Shown here piece after piece: positions 1 to 5,994 of a stretch of DNA of 11,460 nt. Both the position numbers and the translations under genes were made by a program. This DNA is from Desulfocapsa sp. (GTDB lineage: Bacteria; Desulfobacterota; Desulfobulbia; Desulfobulbales; Desulfocapsaceae). Position 1 is the first letter of the stretch. Each line of letters opens with the position of its first letter. The stretch is from assembly GCA_029934815.1 (NCBI GenBank), contig JAOZLM010000045.1, positions 1 to 11,460 on the forward strand, read 5' to 3'. Under the pieces are notes generated by a model. That model was not told the DNA's origin and ran no database searches. It was given only the letters and a program-made list of their open reading frames with translations.

Positions 1-914
1 CCGTAGTTACCAACCTGCTTAATGATCTGGTAAGCCCAGTCGTCATTCAGGCCAAGACCTTTACCGGCAATGCCTTCAAGACCAATAAGTCTGCGAACAG
101 CAGGAGCCTTAGAGTCAGCTTTCATTGCATCAATGTTAGCAGAAGTCATTCCAATCTCTTCAGCTTCAATCATTGCATTGAAGGTCCATTTAACAATATT
201 CAGCCAGGCATCATCACCCTGACGTACAACAGGTCCCAAAGGTTCTTTAGAGATAACTTCTGGAAGTACGAATGCTTCTTCCGGATTAGGAAGATGGGTA
301 CGAAGACCATAAAGCTGAGACTGATCAGAAGTAAGGACATCACAACGACCATTTTCAAATGCTTTAAGAGTAGCATCGTGAGTATCGAAAACAACTGCTT
401 CGTACTTCATGTTATTAACTTTGAAGTAATCAGCAAGATTCATCTCAGAAGTGGTTCCGGACTGAATACAAACAGCAGCGCCACCAAGCTCAAGGGCAGA
501 TTTTACACCAAGCTTTTTAGATACGAGAAAGCCCTGACCATCATAGTAGTTTACACCGGCAAAGTTCAGACCAAGAGAACTGTCACGGGTAAGGGTCCAG
601 GTAGTTCCACGAACGAGGACGTCAATTTCACCAGACTGAAGAGCAGTGAAACGCTCTTTGGCGTTCAGTGGTACGTACTTAATTTTGGTAGCATCGCCAA
701 GAACAGCAGCTGCAACAGCTTTACAACCGTCAACATCAATACCAGCCCAAACACCTTTTTCATCAGCAATGGAAAATCCGGGAAGGCCTGTGGAAACACC
801 ACAATTAAGGACACCGCGCTTCTGTACCTCTTCTTTGGTGGATGCCTGAACCGTTGCTACTGTAACGGCAAGGGTCATCGCAGTGGCCGCCAGGGCCAAT
901 GTGATCTTCTTCAT
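1..914 (-). CDS. aapJ: General L-amino-acid ABC transporter, periplasmic binding protein (3' end beyond the window)
   Basis: Periplasmic receptor that captures amino acids and delivers them to an inner-membrane ABC permease (AapQ/AapM with ATPase AapP). The minus strand reads open for 304 codons from ATG at 914 to the window edge. The AapJ family is usually about 340 residues, so only a short C-terminal piece is missing. Residues 1-24 form a signal peptide: MKK, a hydrophobic alanine-rich core, and cleavage after VQA. Mature residues follow the SBP_bac_3 fold, with the family signature around G58-I-D-V-D62, the RGTTWTLTRD stretch at 102-111 typical of AapJ/YhdW rather than smaller His/Gln-binding proteins, and cysteines at 38, 64, 149 and 191. 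A strong Shine-Dalgarno (AGGAG) lies about 8 nt before the start. It is divergent from the hybrid kinase gene. Transporter genes would be expected to the left of the window. Family assignment is secure; the exact substrate is inferred. Confidence 0.92.
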   Translation of the reverse strand, partial: MKKITLALAATAMTLAVTVATVQASTKEEVQKRGVLNCGVSTGLPGFSIADEKGVWAGIDVDGCKAVAAAVLGDATKIKYVPLNAKERFTALQSGEIDVLVRGTTWTLTRDSSLGLNFAGVNYYDGQGFLVSKKLGVKSALELGGAAVCIQSGTTSEMNLADYFKVNNMKYEAVVFDTHDATLKAFENGRCDVLTSDQSQLYGLRTHLPNPEEAFVLPEVISKEPLGPVVRQGDDAWLNIVKWTFNAMIEAEEIGMTSANIDAMKADSKAPAVRRLIGLEGIAGKGLGLNDDWAYQIIKQVGNY

Positions 915-957
915 GTTTTACTCTCCTGTTAAAAAGTAAAAAAATTTAATTTAATAA

Positions 958-982
958 TAGGTTTCAATAACATAGAAACCTA
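958..982 (-). promoter_or_regulatory. Perfect 8-bp inverted repeat in the aapJ leader
   Basis: TAGGTTTC (958-965) and GAAACCTA (975-982) are perfect reverse complements around a 9-nt centre. The repeat lies between the predicted aapJ promoter and its ribosome binding site. It could be an operator or a leader hairpin. On the minus strand it is followed by an A/T-rich run rather than a clean U-tract, so a terminator is less likely. Confidence 0.35.
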
Positions 983-995
983 CCTCTGCGTACAA

Positions 996-1012
996 TGGTT
1001 TTACCAGCGCCA
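996..1012 (-). repeat. 17-mer shared with the leader of the secreted orphan gene (copy 1)
   Basis: The minus strand reads TGGCGCTGGTAAAACCA. It matches the copy at 6004-6020 at 15 of 17 positions, and both differences are C/T changes. It sits at or just after the predicted transcription start of aapJ. Its role is unknown. Confidence 0.45.
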
Positions 1013-1041
1013 ATACTAGCAATGGTGCCGGGAATTGTCCA
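1013..1041 (-). promoter_or_regulatory. Candidate sigma-70 promoter of aapJ
   Basis: On the minus strand a -35-like TGGACA (1036-1041) is separated by exactly 17 nt from an extended -10, TGC followed by TAGTAT (1013-1018). The predicted transcript would start near position 1005 and give aapJ a leader of about 90 nt. The -10 matches consensus at only four of six bases, so this is a prediction from motif and spacing. Confidence 0.4.
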
Positions 1042-1074
1042 TGAGAAAGATAAAAAAAACAAAGCTGTTTTTCC

Positions 1075-3015
1075 ATGCAATTTGATGTAAGTGTGATAAA
1101 TGTACCAGCTATGCAAGAACGTTTATCCCATACTGTACTGGTGGTTGATGACAATCCCGTCAACCCGCGATTGCTGACCTCCATCCTCCGTGGAGCAGAT
1201 TACCAGGTTCTCACATCCGGAAATGCTGCGGAAACACTCCGACTTATCGAGAAGCAGGTCCCTGATATTATCCTGCTCGATGTGATGATGCCGGGTATGG
1301 ACGGTTTTTCTCTTTGTCGAAAACTCAAGCGTGACGATAAATACGTCGATATTCCTGTTATTTTCATAACTTCGCTCTCTCAGCAGGAAGATATTGTGGA
1401 GGGTTTTAACGCCGGTGGCAATGACTACATCGTTAAACCCTTTAACCGGCAGGAGTTACTGGCCCGGGTTCGTAACCACTTGCATTTGTACGATATGCTC
1501 AAGGAAAACAAGCGACTTATCGCACTTTCAGAAGATGCCAGCCGCTCAAAAACTGAATTTCTGGCATCCATGAGTCACGAGATTCGTACTCCCTTAAATT
1601 CCATTATTGGTATGGCGGAAGTATTAAACGGCACGAAGCTCACAGAGGAACAACGGGACTTTGTTCGTATTTTCCGGACAGCCGGGGAAAGCCTGCTTGC
1701 CATTATCAATGATATCCTCGATCTTTCCAAAATTGAGGCCGGACAGACCGAATCTGAAAATATCGACTTCCACCTTCCTTCACTGCTTAGCTCCGTTGCT
1801 TCCATCCTTTCGGTGAGAGCGACCGAAAGAAACGTAGATATCTCCATTACTATTCACCCGGATGTTCCTGAAGGCCTCAGGGGTGACCCGACCCGGTTGC
1901 GTCAGATTCTCATTAATCTGGTCGGAAACGGTGTAAAATTCACCGAAAATGGAAGTGTTAAAATCTTTGTTGAAAAAGATTCTGAAATGAAACTGCTTTT
2001 TTCCGTTAAAGATACCGGTATTGGCATACCTGCCGACAAACAGCAGCTTATCTTTGAGAGCTTTACCCAGGCAGATTCCATGACCACCAGAAAATATGGT
2101 GGTACAGGCCTAGGCCTCACCATCTGCCAAAAGCTCACCAAAATTCTTGGCGGAGAAATTAGCCTGAGCAGTGCACCGGGAGAAGGTTCCACTTTCTTTT
2201 TCACCTATCCACTCAATCCTGCACTGACAAACGTCACCCCGGACAATGAAGAAACTGAACCAGCCACACAATGCGAACTCCTGAAAGATGCACACATCCT
2301 GCTGGTGGATGACAACGAAGACAACCGCAATCTGCTCTGCCTTTATCTGCGTAATACTCCTTTTACCCTTGAAACGGCTGAAAACGGGCGGGATGCCGTT
2401 GAATTATTCAAAAAAACACATTTTGACATTGTCTTTATGGATCTTGAAATGCCGATCATGGATGGTTACGAGGCAACCAGACAGTTTCGAAAATGGGAAC
2501 AAACAGAAAAACTTGTGGCAACACCCATTGTTGCCCTCACAGCCCATGCCTTTGTCCGCTTTAAAAAGAAATGCATGGAAGCCGGATGCAATGACTACCT
2601 GACAAAACCGGTACGCAGAAATACGCTGATCCATTGTATTTCCAGACACCTGCAAATGAACGCTGCACCGGACCAGGACGCTCCGGAAACGCTGCCAGAC
2701 AAAAATGATCCTACAAAAGTTGTTTTAAACCATAAAATCAAAAAACTTATTCCACGCTTTTTAAGCAATAAAAGAGAAGATACAAAGCAACTTCTACAGA
2801 GCCTTGAAGCTGAAGATTTTGATTCCTTAAGCCAGCAGGCGCACACCATTAAAGGAACTTCCTGGATGTATGGATTTAAGTACCTTGGTGACTTATGTCT
2901 GGAACTGGAACAGGATGCGAAAGCTAAAAACAGCAAGCATGCGAACCAGCTGATTGAAACAATTCGTACGCATCTGGAGAACGTTACAATTACTTATGAT
3001 GACGATCTTTCTTAA
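1075..3015 (+). CDS. Soluble hybrid sensor histidine kinase (REC-HisKA-HATPase-REC-Hpt)
   Basis: Multi-step phosphorelay kinase of 646 residues with no signal peptide or membrane segment, so it should act in the cytoplasm. Domain order: receiver 1 (about 20-135; acidic pair D25-D26, phosphoacceptor D69, K121); HisKA with the SHEIRTPL box and H168; HATPase_c with N-box NLVGNGVKFT (281-290), DTGIGI (313-318) and GGTGLGL (342-348); receiver 2 (about 407-525; D412-D413, D456, K511); and a C-terminal Hpt domain with H590 in AHTIKGTS. All key residues are present, so it should be active. There is no PAS or GAF domain, so the input signal probably arrives through receiver 1 or a partner protein. Start choice is uncertain: neither ATG 1075 nor in-frame ATG 1111 has a clear ribosome binding site, and 1111 would leave only eight residues before receiver 1. 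It is divergent from aapJ and followed 82 nt later by a lone receiver that may take phosphate from H590. Confidence 0.92.
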   Translation: MQFDVSVINVPAMQERLSHTVLVVDDNPVNPRLLTSILRGADYQVLTSGNAAETLRLIEKQVPDIILLDVMMPGMDGFSLCRKLKRDDKYVDIPVIFITSLSQQEDIVEGFNAGGNDYIVKPFNRQELLARVRNHLHLYDMLKENKRLIALSEDASRSKTEFLASMSHEIRTPLNSIIGMAEVLNGTKLTEEQRDFVRIFRTAGESLLAIINDILDLSKIEAGQTESENIDFHLPSLLSSVASILSVRATERNVDISITIHPDVPEGLRGDPTRLRQILINLVGNGVKFTENGSVKIFVEKDSEMKLLFSVKDTGIGIPADKQQLIFESFTQADSMTTRKYGGTGLGLTICQKLTKILGGEISLSSAPGEGSTFFFTYPLNPALTNVTPDNEETEPATQCELLKDAHILLVDDNEDNRNLLCLYLRNTPFTLETAENGRDAVELFKKTHFDIVFMDLEMPIMDGYEATRQFRKWEQTEKLVATPIVALTAHAFVRFKKKCMEAGCNDYLTKPVRRNTLIHCISRHLQMNAAPDQDAPETLPDKNDPTKVVLNHKIKKLIPRFLSNKREDTKQLLQSLEAEDFDSLSQQAHTIKGTSWMYGFKYLGDLCLELEQDAKAKNSKHANQLIETIRTHLENVTITYDDDLS

Positions 3016-3032
3016 ATAGAAAAATTATTCAA

Positions 3033-3061
3033 TTTTCTTTTCCTCTACATACTGCTAGAAT
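3033..3061 (+). promoter_or_regulatory. Candidate promoter of the receiver-rsmB unit
   Basis: An extended -10, TGC plus TAGAAT (3056-3061), lies 36 nt before the start of the receiver gene. The matching -35 position (TTTTCT, 3033-3038, 17-nt spacer) is weak, as is usual with an extended -10. The element would let the receiver, rsmB and the downstream gene be transcribed independently of the kinase. Confidence 0.35.
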
Positions 3062-3097
3062 AAATTAACTTAATTTACCTAGAGAGAGAGGTTACTT

Positions 3098-3478
3098 ATG
3101 GGGCAGCAAACCCGTATTGTACTAATTGATGACGACCTGGACGCCTGTGAGCTTCTGAAATTGCAGCTGGAAGATGAGAATGATATAAGTCTTACTTTCA
3201 GTACTAATGGTGATGACGCAGTGCCGCTTATCAAAAAAGAACAGCCGGATATCGCTATTCTTGATATTAATATGCCCGGCACCCATGGTGTTGAAATTGG
3301 CGCTGCCCTTGCAGCAGAAGAGCGTACTGCATCTATTCCAGTGCTGTATCTCTCCGGCATGGTAACTCCTGAAGAAGTAGCTGCACTTGTGAATGATGAG
3401 GAAAAGCCTTCCATCATCTCCAAAGGTTCTCCTGTGGAAGACCTGATTGCCGCCATTCGTTCCATAACATCCTCCTGA
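3098..3478 (+). CDS. Single-domain response regulator (lone receiver)
   Basis: This 126-residue protein consists only of a CheY-like receiver domain. Visible key residues are the acidic cluster D11-D13, phosphoacceptor D56 in ILDINMPG, S86 in the usual Thr/Ser position, and K109. No DNA-binding, enzymatic or other output domain follows, so it must act by protein contact or as a phosphate shuttle or sink. A purine-rich ribosome binding site (GAGAGAGG) lies about 7 nt before ATG. It follows the hybrid kinase by 82 nt, with a candidate promoter in the gap, and precedes rsmB by only 13 nt. The Hpt domain of the upstream kinase is the obvious candidate phosphodonor, but this rests on adjacency only. 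Confidence 0.9.
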   Translation: MGQQTRIVLIDDDLDACELLKLQLEDENDISLTFSTNGDDAVPLIKKEQPDIAILDINMPGTHGVEIGAALAAEERTASIPVLYLSGMVTPEEVAALVNDEEKPSIISKGSPVEDLIAAIRSITSS

Positions 3479-3491
3479 TTTCCATCCTGCC

Positions 3492-4853
3492 TTGGCTCTA
3501 ACAAAAACACTATCAGCCCGTTTTGCTGCCATTGAGACATTACGAATTCTCAAAGAAGAGCGTACTCCGGTAAAGCTGATTGTTGATAAACTCCTCAACG
3601 ATTACCTGATTCAGGCCAAGGATCGACAACTTGCCAACAACATTATTTATGGTGTGCTGCGAAATCAGGAAGCCCTTGACCGTATGCTCCTGCATCTTTG
3701 CAACAAACACTTCAGAAAACTCAATCCATTTGTGCATCAAGCACTGAACGTCGGACTCTATCAGATTATGTACCTTGATCGGATTCCAGATTCAGCAGCT
3801 GTAAATGAATCAGTTAAAGCAGCGCAGGCTGCACGCATCCCCAAACGCTTACACGGTTTTATAAATGGTGTGCTGCGAAACTCCATTCGCAAGCGTGATG
3901 AATTGCTGGCCATCATAGATACCCCTGACAATCCGGTACTGAATCATCCTCACTGGCTGGTAAAACGCTGGAACAAACACTTTGGCCGGGAAAAAACTAT
4001 CGCCATCTGCCAGCAAAACAACAGGCAACCATCCCTTATCCTGCAAAGCAACAGCTGTAAAATACAACGTGATGCATTGCTGCAAACCCTGACAGATGCC
4101 GGGATCACAGCAGAAAAATGCGTATTCAGTGATACGGGAATAGAACTTTCCGATTACCATGGCGGAATCACCGATCTTCCTGGATTTGCAGAGGGTCTGT
4201 TTCAGGTACAGGACCAGGGCGCACAACTCCTCTGTCAGCTCCTGCTGCCAATCCGGAAAAAAGGAAATTACCTGGATGCCTGCGCCGGAGTCGGTGGGAA
4301 AAGCAGCATGTTATTACAACTTATGCAAGACAGTGAGGCAACACTTACAGCCATTGAGCCGGAAAAGAGCAGGCAGGAAAAATTTGAACAAAATATGTCC
4401 AGATTACATCCTGAGATGACTATCCCGCTTTTTCAGGGTACATTGCAGGAATACGCTCAGCAAAGTAACAAACAATTTCACGGAATCCTGCTCGATGCGC
4501 CCTGTTCAGGCACAGGAGTAACCGGAAGGCATCCTGATATTCGCTGGAACAGAAGAGAAGAAGATTTTCTAAAATACCGGAAAACACAACTGGAACTTCT
4601 GGAAAGTGCTGCTTCCATGCTGGCTCCTGACGGGTTACTGGTTTACGCAACCTGCTCCCTTGAAAATGAAGAGAATGAGCAGGTTATTGAACAATTTTTA
4701 AATGAGCATCCCGATTTTTCCATGGAAGACTGTAGTGAACAAGTTCTGAAAGGGAAAAATTCTTTTATTCGTAATGGCTTCTTTGCCCCTCTTCCCCAAC
4801 CGGGAATGGATGGTTTTTTTGGAGCACGCCTGCGAAAGAACTCAACTGTATAA
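3492..4853 (+). CDS. rsmB: 16S rRNA (cytosine-C5)-methyltransferase, C967 type (RsmB)
   Basis: SAM-dependent enzyme that methylates carbon 5 of a cytosine (C967 in E. coli numbering) of 16S rRNA. Its 453 residues are close to the 429 of E. coli RsmB. An N-terminal NusB-like RNA-binding domain covers about 7-135, including NESVKAA and GFINGVLRN. The NOL1/NOP2/Sun methyltransferase domain follows. SAM-binding motif I is LDACAGVGGK (261-270), where many relatives have CAAPGGK. Motif IV is DAPCSGTG (335-342) and motif VI is YATCSLENEE (385-394). C388 is expected to attack the base, with C338 helping product release. The only start codon after the in-frame stop at 3465 and before the conserved domain is TTG at 3492. 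It lacks a clear Shine-Dalgarno, so translation is probably coupled to the receiver gene 13 nt upstream. The next gene begins 9 nt after the stop. Confidence 0.95.
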   Translation: MALTKTLSARFAAIETLRILKEERTPVKLIVDKLLNDYLIQAKDRQLANNIIYGVLRNQEALDRMLLHLCNKHFRKLNPFVHQALNVGLYQIMYLDRIPDSAAVNESVKAAQAARIPKRLHGFINGVLRNSIRKRDELLAIIDTPDNPVLNHPHWLVKRWNKHFGREKTIAICQQNNRQPSLILQSNSCKIQRDALLQTLTDAGITAEKCVFSDTGIELSDYHGGITDLPGFAEGLFQVQDQGAQLLCQLLLPIRKKGNYLDACAGVGGKSSMLLQLMQDSEATLTAIEPEKSRQEKFEQNMSRLHPEMTIPLFQGTLQEYAQQSNKQFHGILLDAPCSGTGVTGRHPDIRWNRREEDFLKYRKTQLELLESAASMLAPDGLLVYATCSLENEENEQVIEQFLNEHPDFSMEDCSEQVLKGKNSFIRNGFFAPLPQPGMDGFFGARLRKNSTV

Positions 4854-4862
4854 ACAACTATT

Positions 4863-5450
4863 ATGGCTGAAATACGAAGTACTCTGGATATGGTAATGGA
4901 ACGGGCTGAACGCATGGCAAAACGAGCCGTGGACGTGCCCATTGAACAGCAGATGGAAGAAAAAGGCATGCGTCTGCTGGTTGAGTTTATGAATGGCCAG
5001 CATACTGATTTGAATGAATTGCTTCAGGCTGAAGACCCTGCAGTACAAATGTCTGTCCGAAAAGGAATGGCAACAGGGCTACTGCGTAATATCGTTTTGC
5101 CACGAGACGAAGAACTTATGAAAAGTAGCCTGACTACCCTTGCCAGCATACAGCAGCTCGCAGGACAGGATGCTGAAATCACTTCTGTGTGCACAGAGCT
5201 GAGCCAGATTCTGGAACAATACACAGGACACAAAGACCAGCTCAAACAGCAACTGGCAGACAATATTCGCACCCAGCTTGCCCAGCAGTTACAGCAACAG
5301 ACAGGTGAGATGCCGGATTTGAATACAATTGATCCCACCATGCACCCGGAATATCAGAAAGAGTGGGATAAGGCTCGTGCTGATTTAAACGATCAGTATG
5401 CTCAGGCATTGGAACAGCGTAAAGATGCACTTCTTCAGCGTTTTTCTTAA
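4863..5450 (+). CDS. Uncharacterised helical, glutamine-rich protein downstream of rsmB
   Basis: A 195-residue protein that I do not recognise as any characterised enzyme. It has no signal peptide and no membrane segment. The sequence is charged and helical throughout, with a glutamine-rich segment around 120-147 and a C-terminal segment (about 163-195) that looks like a coiled coil. A short ordered motif, DPTMHPEY, separates the two. The N-terminal MAEIRSTLDMVMERAERM pattern resembles a class of small uncharacterised proteins seen in Desulfobacterota and spirochaetes, but that is from memory and is weak. It starts 9 nt after the rsmB stop with no strong ribosome binding site, so it is probably coupled to rsmB and part of the same transcript. 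A role in RNA or ribosome biology is only a guess from position. The ORF itself is convincing: it is long, correctly oriented and tightly spaced. Confidence 0.8.
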   Translation: MAEIRSTLDMVMERAERMAKRAVDVPIEQQMEEKGMRLLVEFMNGQHTDLNELLQAEDPAVQMSVRKGMATGLLRNIVLPRDEELMKSSLTTLASIQQLAGQDAEITSVCTELSQILEQYTGHKDQLKQQLADNIRTQLAQQLQQQTGEMPDLNTIDPTMHPEYQKEWDKARADLNDQYAQALEQRKDALLQRFS

Positions 5451-5456
5451 CAAGAC

Positions 5457-5492
5457 AAAAAAATAAGCAGAGCCGGTGAAAGCTCTGCTTAT
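5457..5492 (-). terminator. Rho-independent terminator of the secreted orphan gene
   Basis: An 11-bp perfect stem, ATAAGCAGAGC (5463-5473) with GCTCTGCTTAT (5482-5492), encloses an 8-nt loop. Read on the minus strand it is followed by a run of seven T (5457-5463, overlapping the stem base), the classic intrinsic terminator layout, and it lies 40 nt past the stop of the minus-strand gene. Read on the plus strand the stem follows the 195-residue gene by 12 nt but lacks a U-tract, so it would work less well in that direction. Confidence 0.85.
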
Positions 5493-5531
5493 GGAGGAAA
5501 CAAAAGAAAACCAGGTATTTTCTTTTAAATA

Positions 5532-5870
5532 CTAATTTGGAATATTGACCGACTTAAAAGTCTCAAGGCAAATACCCTCTGCCATCATATTCTGCATGGA
5601 AGGAGTTGTCATATCTCCTAAATAATGGATCATTTCGTCAGAGTTACTCTCGTTGGAAAAGAATACTGTTTCTGTCAGAGATTCTGCCGCGCCAGCATTT
5701 CTACTGTCATAAACGTACTGATTTGCAGTGGGAGCTACCTCTTCTGAGAAACTAACGCCCTCTGCCATATCATCTGCAAAACTCAGCGTACCTGAACCAG
5801 CAAATGATTGAGTACCTGCTAAAAGAAAAATTGCGACTCCAGCCATTGTTAACGCACATGTTTTTTTCAT
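5532..5870 (-). CDS. Small secreted protein of unknown function
   Basis: A 112-residue exported protein I do not recognise. Residues 1-24 form a clear Sec signal peptide: MKKTC, a hydrophobic core, and cleavage after QSFA. The mature part of about 88 residues is acidic, rich in Ser, Glu and Asn, has a single cysteine in the motif AEGICLETF near the C terminus, and shows no membrane anchor, lipobox or cell-wall signal. It should be soluble in the periplasm or released. Its start (ATG at 5870) is well supported by an AAGGAG ribosome binding site 6 nt upstream (5877-5882). It is a one-gene transcription unit: a strong intrinsic terminator follows, and the upstream region is long and potentially structured. 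Both plus-strand neighbours are on the opposite strand. Function cannot be assigned; strong expression signals and a signal peptide argue that it is a real gene. Confidence 0.75.
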   Translation of the reverse strand: MKKTCALTMAGVAIFLLAGTQSFAGSGTLSFADDMAEGVSFSEEVAPTANQYVYDSRNAGAAESLTETVFFSNESNSDEMIHYLGDMTTPSMQNMMAEGICLETFKSVNIPN

Positions 5871-5951
5871 CTCTTTCTCCTTGTAAAAAGTTAATGGGTA
5901 ATACTGTTTGTCATCATTGCCACAAACCCTATTCGCTCACCGGATGAAAAA

Positions 5952-5994
5952 CAATAGGTGCAACACCAGTAAACTCATGCAGTTACACCCATTA
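5952..5994 (-). promoter_or_regulatory. Candidate structured leader of the secreted orphan gene
   Basis: Transcribed on the minus strand, UAAUGGGUGUAAC (5994-5982) pairs with GUUGCACCUAUUG (5964-5952) over 13 positions without a mismatch: ten Watson-Crick pairs and three G-U pairs, around a 17-nt loop. The same DNA on the plus strand would give A-C mismatches instead, so the pairing makes sense only as minus-strand RNA. The first eight bases of the 5' arm (UAAUGGGU) can instead pair perfectly with ACCCAUUA (5899-5892), about 9 nt before the ribosome binding site. This resembles a switchable leader, but no known riboswitch class is recognised. Confidence 0.35.

Noticed and set aside
294..932. 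Plus-strand ORF of 212 codons opposite aapJ
   Set aside because: It is antisense to a clear binding protein with signal peptide and ribosome binding site, has no recognisable domain and an odd composition. It is a shadow of aapJ.
951..1184. Minus-strand 77-codon ORF in the aapJ-kinase gap
   Set aside because: It overlaps the start of the kinase gene, has no ribosome binding site, and its hydrophobic peptide arises from the T-rich leader. The shared 17-mer inside it is better treated as a repeat.
3122..3598. Minus-strand ORFs of about 155 codons opposite the receiver and rsmB
   Set aside because: Both sit antisense to conserved genes with all catalytic residues, and their translations show no family features.
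5463..5492. Terminator for the plus-strand rsmB unit
   Set aside because: The stem is good, but on the plus strand it is followed by GGAGGAAAC rather than a U-tract. It is called only for the minus strand.
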